Shown here one piece after another: positions 1 to 8,987 of a stretch of 64,000 bases of DNA (position 1 is the first letter of the stretch; each line of letters starts with the position of its first letter). The notes beneath the pieces were generated by a model. The model made no database searches, was not told the origin of the DNA, and was given only the letters and a program-made list of their open reading frames with translations. Origin of the DNA: Pontibacter mangrovi (GTDB lineage: Bacteria; Bacteroidota; Bacteroidia; Cytophagales; Hymenobacteraceae); the NCBI RefSeq assembly GCF_006385705.1, contig NZ_VFRQ01000001.1, positions 496,001 to 560,000 on the forward strand. Reading direction: 5' to 3'. The position numbers and the translations under genes are program-made.

Positions 1-2052
1 GATGCCAAGGCCGTTGTCCGAGACAGAGAAGTATACTTTCCCTGCTTCTTGCCAGGACTTAATGTAAATCTCCGGCACACGCTCCGGTGAGCTATACTTC
101 AGCGCATTGGAAATAAGGTTATGGGCTATGCTCTCCATGTATACTTTCGGAGCCCATACGTTTGCCACCTGCAGGTCCTTCTCCACATGCGCTTTTCTTT
201 CCAGCAGAGCGGCCTGCAGGTTCTGCAGCTCCTTATCCACTACATCGGCCAGGTTTACTTCTGTAAAAGACAGGTGCAGGTTCAGCTCGTTCTCCAAAAT
301 CTGGTTCATATCCTCCAGCGTGTTGCCCATGTTCCGGATCACGTTCCGCATATGCTGTACGATCTCTACCCGCTCCTGCCCGCTAGGCTGCTCCAGATAC
401 AGGTCCGTCAAACCTTCCATATTAGACAAAGGTGAACGGAGGTTATGGGCGATGATCTTGGTGAAGTCTTCGAGGCGCCGGTTTTTTGCTTGCATCATCT
501 CCCCGGACAGCTGCAGCTTTTCGTTCAGGTCCAGCAGGTCCTTCTTCTGGTTCCGCAACATAATAGCCGTTAAGTCTTTTACAAACATTTGCGCCACATC
601 AACCTCGTTTAGCGCCCAGGGCTGCGATTTCTCTTTGATCTGCTGGCTCCAACCGCTAAATGACTTGCGCGGGTGAATGCGACCTGCCACCTCTTCTTTG
701 TTCTTTTCGGGCTTGCCGGCCCAAATCCGCGCTTCAGTAATCTCGGGCTTAAAGTACAGCAGGAACTCGTTGTTAAACTTGGACACCTCCAGGGCAAGCA
801 GACCGCTGCCAAGCTGCTTGTACTTAGACGCTGCAGGAAAATGAGCTGAAAGTTCGCGCGTGCAAAACAGGCCATCTGCCATACTTGCCGATAGCCAATC
901 CACCAGCCCCTGCACATCTTCTTTGTCAGGCACAGCCCCTGCACTGAAGTAGTGGCCGCCGAGCAGCAGCGCCACGCCGCCAGCCGCATTTATACTTAGC
1001 AGGCGTTCGGGTTGTTTCTGTAGCTCCTCTCCAAGGTCAGGTGCCCTCATCAGCTGCTGCACAAGTGCGTCTTTTTTCTGACGGTATACTTTTAGCTGCT
1101 GCACGTCCCGATGCTCCTGTTGGGCCAGCACATTGTTGGCAAAGGCCTGCGCCACGTTGTTGCAGACCTGCCGCTTCCAGTAGTTCACGAAATGGGCCGA
1201 CTTGTGCTGGCATGCAATGATGCCCCACAGTTTGCCTCCCACTACAATGGAAAGCGAAAGCGTGGCTTGCACCCCCATGTTCTGCAAATACTCCAGGTGG
1301 ATTTCTGAAGGGTTGCGCAGCTCCGAAAGTATAATATTAGAGGGCTGGCCTGTGGCGGGGTTGAGGTAAGGCTTGATATCCACAGCGGGGGCAGATACAT
1401 CTACTATTTGCCGTACGGTCTTCTTAACCAGTAGCTCGCGGGCTTGGGCAGGAATGTCTGTTGCCGGGAAATGATGGTGTAGGTATGAACGGCCTTCTCC
1501 CTGCAGTTTCTCTGCTATTACTTCGCCATGCCAGTCTTCATCAAACCGATAAAGCATCACATGGTCGTAGGTGATGAATTTCTGTATAAACTTAACCGTA
1601 AGCTCGGCCTGCTCCTGCAACGTCGACACACGGTCCAGTTCGGCTTGCAAGGAGCTGTAGGCAGACAGCAGTTCTAGCGTCTCGCGATCACTGGCCTGCG
1701 ATTCGTAGGGCTCGCACTCCAGCACCAGGCTCCCCTGCGACTGGTGCAGAAACCCAAGGAATTTCTTACCCTGCAACTCAAGCAGCTGCGCGTTTCCGGC
1801 CACCCCCGCATTCAGGTTCGCCAAAAGCTCCTCATACTCACCCGGGCTGGTTAGCGCCTGCAGTGGCTGCCCTGGCAATGTGACAACGTCAGCTGCAAGA
1901 AAGCATCCGATGTTCTGGCTCACCTGCTCCACTACGAGCGACTGCCTGTTCAGTATCACTAAAAATCCGTGGGGCTGTATGCGCCCGATAAGGTGGATCG
2001 GCTCGCTGTCGCAGTTGGAGAGGTCCACGTTAAAATTCTGATAGTTCTGCAT
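1..2052 (-). CDS. Bacteriophytochrome-like sensor histidine kinase (C-terminus cut by window edge)
   Basis: Translated by hand from ATG at 2052; 684 codons are present and the gene runs off the window. The start of the protein carries NCDSEPIHLIG with Cys14 where bacteriophytochromes attach bilin, followed by a PAS-like segment. The GAF domain shows the phytochrome signatures FPATDIPAQAR, IHLEYLQNMGV and LWGIIACQH, the last two holding the conserved chromophore-pocket histidines. A PHY-like region and a coiled linker lead to a HisKA H-box (AHNLRSPL, phospho-acceptor His536), then the N-box HNLISNALKY and the start of the G1 box (SDNGLGI). The usual order is PAS-GAF-PHY-HisKA-HATPase; the end of the ATPase domain is missing here. 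It probably senses red/far-red light and signals to a response regulator outside the window. No partner is visible downstream because that side is cut. Confidence 0.88.
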   Translation of the reverse strand, partial: MQNYQNFNVDLSNCDSEPIHLIGRIQPHGFLVILNRQSLVVEQVSQNIGCFLAADVVTLPGQPLQALTSPGEYEELLANLNAGVAGNAQLLELQGKKFLGFLHQSQGSLVLECEPYESQASDRETLELLSAYSSLQAELDRVSTLQEQAELTVKFIQKFITYDHVMLYRFDEDWHGEVIAEKLQGEGRSYLHHHFPATDIPAQARELLVKKTVRQIVDVSAPAVDIKPYLNPATGQPSNIILSELRNPSEIHLEYLQNMGVQATLSLSIVVGGKLWGIIACQHKSAHFVNYWKRQVCNNVAQAFANNVLAQQEHRDVQQLKVYRQKKDALVQQLMRAPDLGEELQKQPERLLSINAAGGVALLLGGHYFSAGAVPDKEDVQGLVDWLSASMADGLFCTRELSAHFPAASKYKQLGSGLLALEVSKFNNEFLLYFKPEITEARIWAGKPEKNKEEVAGRIHPRKSFSGWSQQIKEKSQPWALNEVDVAQMFVKDLTAIMLRNQKKDLLDLNEKLQLSGEMMQAKNRRLEDFTKIIAHNLRSPLSNMEGLTDLYLEQPSGQERVEIVQHMRNVIRNMGNTLEDMNQILENELNLHLSFTEVNLADVVDKELQNLQAALLERKAHVEKDLQVANVWAPKVYMESIAHNLISNALKYSSPERVPEIYIKSWQEAGKVYFSVSDNGLGI

Positions 2053-2318
2053 ACACGTAGAAGAGAGCGCGACACTATAAAACCAGTTCTGCCGAACCTC
2101 TTAAAGTGATAGGGCGTTACGCACGCTCGCTATGCGCTGGCTAAAAGCCAAACGGTCTTTTTTGTTTAGAAACTGAAAGGTAAGCATTAAAAAAGAAAAT
2201 ACAGCACAGGCCGCACCTGCCCATCTGTAAAAAGCACTACGAAAAACACGGGCGGCTATAAAGTGTGCGGGCCTACTTATGGATTTGAGGCAGGCCCGCA
2301 CTACTACAAGTATGGCCA

Positions 2319-5300
2319 TTAACTCAGGGTCAGCACCAGGTCGTCGGCATGTACCAGTTCCCCCTCCGGCAGCACCAGGCTGGCCACCTCAGCGTCTTTT
2401 AGAGCGGTGATGGTGGTTTCCATTTTCATGGCTTCTATGATAAACAAAGGCATGTTTCGCTTTACCTTTTGTCCCTTCTCAACCAGTACTTTAGACAATA
2501 GTCCCTGAAGTGGCGCTCCAACATGGTTAGGGTTTTCTTTTTCAACTTTCTGATGCTCCACACGCTCCACTTTCACCGACGTGTCCCGCACGTCAATGTT
2601 GCGGCTCTGCCCATTCAGTTTAAAGAAAACGGTGCGCATACCGTCCTCATCCACATGGCCTAACGACTGGTATTTGACGACAATGGACTTGCCTCGGGCA
2701 ATATCGATAATGGCCTCCTCGCCGGGCTGCAGGCCATAGAAAAAGAGGCGGGTCGGAATCTTAGACACGTCGCCATACAGCTCCAGGTGCTTGCGGTAAG
2801 CCTCGTATACTTTAGGGTAAAGCTGATGCGACAGAAAATCAGTGAATTGCGTGTCTTTGCCAAACTTTTGCTGAAAGTCTGCGAATCCCTCTTCAAAGTC
2901 CACTGGCTGCAGGTGCTCGTTTGGCCGGTCTGTAAATGGCTGCGCGCCTTTCAATATAATTTCCTGCAGCTTCCTCGGGAAACCGCCTACCGGCTGCCCC
3001 AGTTCTCCCCTGAAAAAAGACTGCACCGACTCCGGGAAGGAAATCTCCTCGCCCCGCTCCAGCACATCCACCGTCGTCAGGTTATTCGACACCAGGTACA
3101 AGGCCATGTCTCCTACCACCTTTGAGCTAGGCGTTACCTTCACCACATCCCCAAACAGCTGGTTTACCTCGGCATAGGTCTCTTTTATCTCTTCCCATTT
3201 ATCGCCCAGCCCCAGCGCATTGGCCTGCGGGCGCAGGTTAGAGTACTGCCCTCCCGGTATTTCGTGGCGGTATACCTCGGCCGTGCCAGCCTTCAGCCCC
3301 GACTCGAAAGGATAATAATACTCCCGCACCGTTTCCCAGTAGGTGGAGTGGCGGTTCAGACTCTTTTGGTCAAACTCCCGGTGGCGCTCCTGAAAGCGCA
3401 TCATCTCCACCACCGCGTTAAAGTTTGGCTGCGACGTAAGCCCCGACATGGCCCCTAAGGCAACGTCCACCACATCAACCCCAGCTTCAATTGCCTTTAA
3501 GTAAGCAGCTGATTGTATAGAGGATGTATCGTGGGTATGCAAATGAACCGGCAACTTTACCGTATCCCGCAGCGCAGTCACCAGTTCAGCGGCAGCGTAA
3601 GGCTTCAGGAGGCCGGCCATGTCTTTTACGGCAAGTATGTGCGCCCCGGCATCCTCCAGCTGCTTAGCCAGCTGCAGGTAGTACTCCAAGGTATACTTTG
3701 TCTTCTTCGGATGCAGGATATCGCCGGTGTAGCAAATGGTACCTTCGGCCAGGCCCTGTGTTCGCTTGCGCACAAAGTTGATGCAGGGCTCCATACTTTT
3801 CATCCAGTTCAGCGAGTCGAAGATGCGGAAAATGTCCACGCCCGTCTCCCAGGATTTCTCCACGAACGTCTCGATCAGGTTATCCGGGTATGCCTTGTAC
3901 CCTACGCCGTTGGAGCCGCGAAGCAGCATCTGCAAAAGTATGTTCGGCACTGCTTTCCTGATCTGCGCCAGCCTGTCCCAGGGGTCTTCGTGCAGAAAGC
4001 GCAGGCACACGTCAAACGTGGCACCGCCCCATACTTCCATACTAAAGGTCTGAGGGTGGTCTTTGGCATAAGCTTCGGCAATCTTCAGCATATCAAAGGT
4101 ACGCATGCGCGTGGCCAGGAGCGACTGGTGCGCGTCCCGGAAGGTGGTGTCGGTATAGTGGATCTGCGGGTCCTTGCGCAGCCACTTTGAAAACTCCTCC
4201 GGCCCCAGCTCGGTCAGCAGGTCCTTGGTGCCTTTCTGGTATGGCTTGGTCAAATCGAAGCCATGCAGGTCCGGCTTACGCAGAACGCGCCCCGGCTCCA
4301 CCTTCTTCACATCCGGGTTACCGTTCACGATCACCTCGGCCAGGTACGTCAGCATTTTGGTGGCACGGTCTTTCCGCTGCTTAAACACAAACAGCTCCGG
4401 GTGGTTTTTCACGAAATCCACAGTGGCATCCCCTGAAATAAAAGTTGGGTGGTTGATGATGTTTTGCAGGAATTGGATGTTCTGCTTTACGCCTCTAATC
4501 CGAAACTCATCCAGCGTGCGCGACATTTTGGTGGCAGCCAGGGCCAGCGTAGGCGCATGGGTAGAAACCTTAACCAGCAGCGAGTCGAAGAAGGGACTGA
4601 TCTTGGCACCCGGGTACACACTGCCCTGGTCCAGCCGGATACCAAAGCCGCCGGCGCTGCGGTAGGCGATGATAGTGCCGTAGTCCGGCTTAAAATCATT
4701 TTCCGGGTCCTCGGTAGTGATGCGGCACTGGATGGCCACGCCGTTTGCCCGTACGCTATGCTGCGGCCCCAGCAGCACCTCCTCATCGTCCAGCCTATAG
4801 CCGTCGGCAATGTAGAGCTGCGTTTTGATCAGGTCGATGCCGGTTATCATCTCCGTGACTGTGTGCTCTACCTGTATGCGCGGGTTTACCTCGATAAAGT
4901 AGATGTTGTGGGTATGCGGTTCCACCAGGAACTCCACCGTGCCCACATTGTTATAGTTCACGGCTTTGCAAATGCGCACCGCGTAATCGTACAGCTTCTG
5001 GCGCGTCTCCTCATCCAAACTAATCGCCGGGGCCACCTCTACCACTTTTTGGAAGCGGCGCTGCACGGAGCAGTCGCGCTCGAAGAGGTGGGTGATGTTT
5101 CCGTAGGCATCTGCCACGATCTGCACCTCAATGTGCTTGGGGTTCTCCACGTACTTCTCCAGGAAAACCGTGTCATCGCCAAAGGCTTTCAGCGCCTCAT
5201 TTCTCGCCTCAAAAAAGCCTCTCTCCAACTGCTCGTCATCCCGGATCACGCGCATGCCGCGTCCGCCTCCGCCCGCCGCTGCCTTCAGCATCACCGGGTA

Positions 5301-5762
5301 CCCAATGCGGTGCGCCTCCTCCAGCGCCGTCTCAAAGGTGTTCAGGTCCAGGTCGTTGCTTTGGATTAGGGGCACCTCGCAGCTTTTCGCCACTTTCTTG
5401 GCCGCTATTTTATCGCCCAGCGAGGCCATGACCTGCGGCTTCGGCCCGATGAAGATTATGCCGTTATCGGCGCACTTCTGCGAGAAATGCTGATTCTCGG
5501 ACAGAAAGCCATAACCGGGATGTATGGCATCTACCTTGTTCTCTTTAGCGATTCTGATGATGCCCTCGATGTCCAGGTAAGGCTGCAGCGGCTGGTTATC
5601 CTTGCCGATCTGGTAGGCCTCGTCGGCTTTATAGCGGTGCAGTGAGTAACGGTCCTCGTAAGTATAAATGGCCACCGTTTCAAGGTTGAGCTCGGTGCAG
5701 GCACGCAAAACACGGATTGCGATCTCGCCCCGGTTGGCAACGAGTACTTTTTTAATTTTCAT
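2319..5762 (-). CDS. pyc: Pyruvate carboxylase
   Basis: ATP- and biotin-dependent carboxylation of pyruvate to oxaloacetate in the cytoplasm, feeding the TCA cycle and gluconeogenesis. The 1147-residue product is of normal length for single-chain enzymes. Biotin carboxylase occupies about residues 1-450 (N-terminal KVLVANRGEIA, Gly-rich AAAGGGGRGM, EVNPRIQVEHTVTE), the carboxyltransferase begins near residue 540 (TDTTFRDAHQSLLATR, then HLHTHDTS), followed by the PYC/OADA domain and a biotinyl domain with EAMKMETT, biotin on Lys1113. I start at the ATG at 5762 because homologues begin MKIKKVLVANRGEIA; the reading frame stays open 27 codons further upstream but that stretch is unlike the family. 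No obvious Shine-Dalgarno sequence precedes it. It is monocistronic as far as can be seen. Confidence 0.96.
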   Translation of the reverse strand: MKIKKVLVANRGEIAIRVLRACTELNLETVAIYTYEDRYSLHRYKADEAYQIGKDNQPLQPYLDIEGIIRIAKENKVDAIHPGYGFLSENQHFSQKCADNGIIFIGPKPQVMASLGDKIAAKKVAKSCEVPLIQSNDLDLNTFETALEEAHRIGYPVMLKAAAGGGGRGMRVIRDDEQLERGFFEARNEALKAFGDDTVFLEKYVENPKHIEVQIVADAYGNITHLFERDCSVQRRFQKVVEVAPAISLDEETRQKLYDYAVRICKAVNYNNVGTVEFLVEPHTHNIYFIEVNPRIQVEHTVTEMITGIDLIKTQLYIADGYRLDDEEVLLGPQHSVRANGVAIQCRITTEDPENDFKPDYGTIIAYRSAGGFGIRLDQGSVYPGAKISPFFDSLLVKVSTHAPTLALAATKMSRTLDEFRIRGVKQNIQFLQNIINHPTFISGDATVDFVKNHPELFVFKQRKDRATKMLTYLAEVIVNGNPDVKKVEPGRVLRKPDLHGFDLTKPYQKGTKDLLTELGPEEFSKWLRKDPQIHYTDTTFRDAHQSLLATRMRTFDMLKIAEAYAKDHPQTFSMEVWGGATFDVCLRFLHEDPWDRLAQIRKAVPNILLQMLLRGSNGVGYKAYPDNLIETFVEKSWETGVDIFRIFDSLNWMKSMEPCINFVRKRTQGLAEGTICYTGDILHPKKTKYTLEYYLQLAKQLEDAGAHILAVKDMAGLLKPYAAAELVTALRDTVKLPVHLHTHDTSSIQSAAYLKAIEAGVDVVDVALGAMSGLTSQPNFNAVVEMMRFQERHREFDQKSLNRHSTYWETVREYYYPFESGLKAGTAEVYRHEIPGGQYSNLRPQANALGLGDKWEEIKETYAEVNQLFGDVVKVTPSSKVVGDMALYLVSNNLTTVDVLERGEEISFPESVQSFFRGELGQPVGGFPRKLQEIILKGAQPFTDRPNEHLQPVDFEEGFADFQQKFGKDTQFTDFLSHQLYPKVYEAYRKHLELYGDVSKIPTRLFFYGLQPGEEAIIDIARGKSIVVKYQSLGHVDEDGMRTVFFKLNGQSRNIDVRDTSVKVERVEHQKVEKENPNHVGAPLQGLLSKVLVEKGQKVKRNMPLFIIEAMKMETTITALKDAEVASLVLPEGELVHADDLVLTLS

Positions 5763-6060
5763 AGAAGGTGAGCGCTTAAATAAGTTAGTTTTTGGTGCGT
5801 GCGCAGTACTAAGGGCTCCCAATGCCCAAACTGCAACAGCCACGGATTTTCGCCATACTTCCTATCAGCCTGGCTGCTGGTAGTACATAATTTTTCTTTA
5901 GAAGGTTATACTTCTTCCGGCAGTCCAAATTAGCTGTTGAGACACTAATGGAGCTGCCGAAAACATACTTAACGCCGCGTGCCTGCGTTTAAATTTGCTC
6001 GGCATCACAAAGCCAACTACATTAGCAAAACTAATTTATTTAGCCAAAGTATAGTTGTTT

Positions 6061-7125
6061 ATGGAGAAAGCAGAACCATATTTTAAAGGAAGAGGAGCTC
6101 AGCTGAATGCTGCCAACCCTTACCTGAAGCAGGAGTATGTAACAGACTACGTGGAGGGACTGGACGAGCCGCTGCTGCAAAATTCCAAGACCGAGTTTCT
6201 GCGCGAGTTTCCGAAGAAGGTGGTGAACAAAGTGGATAGTCCGGACCTGGGCCTGGGCTACTCCCTAAATCCTTACCAGGGATGCGAACATGGCTGCGTG
6301 TATTGCTACGCCCGCAACTCACACCAGTACTGGGGCTACAGCGCCGGCCTTGACTTTGAGCGGAAGATCATCATAAAAGAAAACGCCCCCGAGACGCTGG
6401 CCCGGCAACTGGAAAGCCCGGGTTGGCAGGTGATGCCCATCATGCTGGCGGGCAACACCGACTGCTACCAACCCATAGAAGCCAAAAAGAAACTGACGCG
6501 CCGCATCCTGGAGGTGCTGCTGCAGTACCGCCACCCGGTTAGCATCATCACCAAAAACGCCCTCATCCTCCGCGACCTGGACCTGCTGCAGGCGCTAAGC
6601 AAGTATGACCTGGTGCATGTGAGCATCAGCATCACCACCCAGGACGAGAAGCTGCGCCAGAAACTGGAGCCGCGCACCGCCTCCGCCGCCAAACGCCTGG
6701 ATGTCGTACGCCAGCTAAGCGCTTTGGGTATACCGGTTAACGTGATGGTGGCACCTGTTATTCCGGGCCTGAACGATGCTGAGATACCTGCCTTGATCAA
6801 AGCATCCGCCGAGGCGGGAGCAAGCAACGTAGCGTATACCATTGTGCGGCTCAACGGCAGCGTAGGGCAAATTTTTGAGGACTGGGTGCAGCAGGCCTTC
6901 CCCGATAAAGCCAGGAAAGTGCTGAGCCAGATAGCTGACTGCCACGGCGGCCAATTAAGCGACAGCCGTTTTGGCGTGCGCATGCACGGCGAAGGAAAGT
7001 TTGCGGAGCTGATTAACAGGCTGTTTAAAGTAAGTAAACAGAAGTATATGGCTGGCAGAAGTATGAAAGCTTATAATTACAGCCATTTCTGCCAGCGCAA
7101 GGGCAAACAGCTGGATTTGTTTTAA
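6061..7125 (+). CDS. Radical SAM protein, Spl-like (PA0069/Rv2578c-type)
   Basis: The 354-residue protein has the radical SAM cysteines Cys75-x3-Cys79-x2-Cys82 (GCEHGCVYCYARN), typical of the COG1533 (spore photoproduct lyase-related) group that includes PA0069 and Rv2578c. A 4Fe-4S cluster and S-adenosylmethionine are therefore expected. The preceding YSLNPYQ and the following NTDCYQPIE are also family features. The substrate of this non-spore branch is not known and should not be called DNA photolyase activity. I chose ATG 6061 over a TTG two codons earlier. A TAAATTTG match to the Bacteroidota -7 element lies at 5990-5997, without a convincing -33 box. It is divergent from pyruvate carboxylase. 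Confidence 0.88.
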   Translation: MEKAEPYFKGRGAQLNAANPYLKQEYVTDYVEGLDEPLLQNSKTEFLREFPKKVVNKVDSPDLGLGYSLNPYQGCEHGCVYCYARNSHQYWGYSAGLDFERKIIIKENAPETLARQLESPGWQVMPIMLAGNTDCYQPIEAKKKLTRRILEVLLQYRHPVSIITKNALILRDLDLLQALSKYDLVHVSISITTQDEKLRQKLEPRTASAAKRLDVVRQLSALGIPVNVMVAPVIPGLNDAEIPALIKASAEAGASNVAYTIVRLNGSVGQIFEDWVQQAFPDKARKVLSQIADCHGGQLSDSRFGVRMHGEGKFAELINRLFKVSKQKYMAGRSMKAYNYSHFCQRKGKQLDLF

Positions 7126-7193
7126 TAAGCAGCATGTGCTGAAAGTATAAATTGCTAACTTAGCTTCAGAGCACCTAACATACTTCTCCTCGC

Positions 7194-8039
7194 ATGCCAA
7201 AACGCCTGATTTATACTTGCCTAATCACCACAGCCATACTTTACAGCTGCCAGTCCGGCTCCACGGAAGAAGCCACCACCGCCCCCGAGGCGATGCAGCA
7301 AGCCGAGGTGCAGCCGCTTTCCTTCCGCTCCCAAACCGTATCGCGCCGCTCAAGCTATTGCGGGCAAAGCCCTGAGGCCTGCGCAGAAGCTACTATTACC
7401 TACCTGGAGGCTTTTGGAGGCAGTGAGGAGCTTCGGCAACGTATTAATAAGTTTCTGGAGCAGAATATTATGCGCCTGCTACTAGACTATAACCCAGACG
7501 CAGACACTTCGGCAGTGGGAAAAAAAGCAGCGGTAACCGTAGCCGAGGCTTTTGTGAAAGCCCAGGAAGACTTTGTGAGGGAGATGGATGAGATTCCGGC
7601 CTCGGCAGCCTGGGAACTGCAGCTGGAGGTACAGCCTTTGTTTCAGTCTGACTCCGTGACCACGATCCTGTCAAGCTATTACGCCTATGCGGGAGGGGCT
7701 CACCCAAACTCCTACATCAGCCTCCAGAGTTTTGAAATGGAAGGCAAGAAGCTGCGCCCAGCCGACATCGTGACAGACACCCTGCAACTCAAGCAGATGG
7801 TGGAGCAGGAGTTCCGGCGGGTACGGGAGATCCCAACTGGCCAACACCTCTCCGAAGCCGGGCTTTTCCTTGAAGACAACCAACTGCCCTTGCCCCAGGA
7901 GATGGGGCTTACGGCCCAAGGCCTGAGTTTATACTATAACGCCTATGAAATCGGGCCTTATGCTTTTGGCGCCACAGACCTACTGCTGCCCTACCCGCAG
8001 CTGCACGGATTGCTGCGCAGCAAGTATAGGCCCCGGTAA
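7194..8039 (+). CDS. DUF3298 (RsiV-like) lipoprotein
   Basis: A 281-residue exported protein with a lipoprotein signal peptide (LYSCQ, acylated Cys19). The C-terminal half matches the DUF3298/RsiV pattern: YAYAGGAHPN near residue 166, and YNAYEIGPYAFGA followed by PYPQL near the end. In Bacillus, RsiV binds lysozyme, but Bacteroidota members are stand-alone periplasmic lipoproteins with no sigma-factor partner, and none is next to this one. Two cysteines (CGQSPEAC) lie just after the signal region. It is followed 67 bp later by the FRG-domain gene on the same strand; co-transcription is possible. Function is unknown beyond probable envelope location. Confidence 0.8.
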   Translation: MPKRLIYTCLITTAILYSCQSGSTEEATTAPEAMQQAEVQPLSFRSQTVSRRSSYCGQSPEACAEATITYLEAFGGSEELRQRINKFLEQNIMRLLLDYNPDADTSAVGKKAAVTVAEAFVKAQEDFVREMDEIPASAAWELQLEVQPLFQSDSVTTILSSYYAYAGGAHPNSYISLQSFEMEGKKLRPADIVTDTLQLKQMVEQEFRRVREIPTGQHLSEAGLFLEDNQLPLPQEMGLTAQGLSLYYNAYEIGPYAFGATDLLLPYPQLHGLLRSKYRPR

Positions 8040-8106
8040 AAGCACCGGTCCGGAAACCTTCGCCTCCGGCAGAAGTAAACCTAGGCGGCAACGCTACAAA
8101 AACAAC

Positions 8107-8898
8107 ATGCAACACGGAAAAGACATAGTAGTAAGCACCTGGGCAGAACTGCAGACCGCCCTCTTCGACCATAGCTGGGACGAGAACATCAGCCGTTTCC
8201 GTTCTTCCTATATTTATAGAGGCACCTGGGACAAAGCCTTCGACCTGAAGACGAGCATCATGCGCATCGGCCCTAAGTATGAGCAGCTGGAACCGCACCT
8301 GCTGCGCAACTTCCGCAAGTATGCCTACAGCAACTCCGCCCCCGGCGACTCCATCTGGAACTGGCTGGCAGTAGCCCAGCACCACGGCCTGCCCACCCGC
8401 CTCCTCGACTGGACCTACTCCCCTTACGTGGCCCTGCACTTTGCCACCGCCGATCTGGACCGTTACGACCAGGACGGATGTATATGGTGCGTTAATTATG
8501 TTAAATCAAAGGAATTCCTGCCGCCCCAGCTTCGCGACACCTTGCAGGATGAAGGCTCTAACGTGTTCACACCTGAGATGCTGCAGCCGGTGGCGCCAAC
8601 GTTTAAGTCTTTGAAGAGCTTTCAGGATCAGGATTACGTGGTGTTTCTGGAGCCGCCGTCACTCGATGCGCGCATTGTGCACCAGTATGCCCTTTTCTCT
8701 ATGATGTCCGATGTAAAGGCCGAGCTGAGCGGCTGGCTGCAGCAGCATCCGGAGCTATATTTCCGGGTCATCATCCCCAAAAAACTCAAATGGGAAATAC
8801 GCGACAAGCTGGACCAGGCCAACATTACGGAGCGGGTGCTTTTCCCGGGCCTCTCGGGCCTGAGCCAATGGCTAAAGCGGCATTATACCCACTCCTGA
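8107..8898 (+). CDS. FRG domain-containing protein
   Basis: A 263-residue cytoplasmic protein. Features of the FRG family are the early YIYRGTWD (arginine-glycine motif that names the family), LLRNFRKYA, and the block WLAVAQHHGLPTRLLDWTYSPYVALHFA, which is the most conserved part of FRG proteins. I start at ATG 8107, whose product begins with the expected lead-in to the FRG domain; an open frame upstream overlaps the preceding lipoprotein gene and is unlikely to be used. Biochemical activity of FRG proteins is not established; they occur in phage, plasmid and chromosomal contexts. Nothing here marks a prophage or a defence island around this copy. Confidence 0.87.
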   Translation: MQHGKDIVVSTWAELQTALFDHSWDENISRFRSSYIYRGTWDKAFDLKTSIMRIGPKYEQLEPHLLRNFRKYAYSNSAPGDSIWNWLAVAQHHGLPTRLLDWTYSPYVALHFATADLDRYDQDGCIWCVNYVKSKEFLPPQLRDTLQDEGSNVFTPEMLQPVAPTFKSLKSFQDQDYVVFLEPPSLDARIVHQYALFSMMSDVKAELSGWLQQHPELYFRVIIPKKLKWEIRDKLDQANITERVLFPGLSGLSQWLKRHYTHS

Positions 8899-8987
8899 TT
8901 TTTCTGCGGAAATTTTAATCTCGCTTCGGGTAATTTCAGCGGAAATGTCTAATTTAAGGCTGACATTTACTTTTTAATACCGAGCTG

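Noticed and set aside
2101..2319. 72-codon minus-strand frame whose ATG overlaps the pyruvate carboxylase stop (TAATG)
   Set aside because: The product is Arg/Ala/Phe-rich without a recognisable pattern and lies in a normal intergenic gap; the overlap looks like coincidence.
4449..5369. 306-codon plus-strand frame opposite pyruvate carboxylase
   Set aside because: Antisense of the biotin carboxylase domain; His/Val/Leu-rich noise.
7945..8106. Long N-terminal extension of the FRG gene
   Set aside because: It overlaps the preceding lipoprotein gene in another frame, and FRG homology begins only after ATG 8107.
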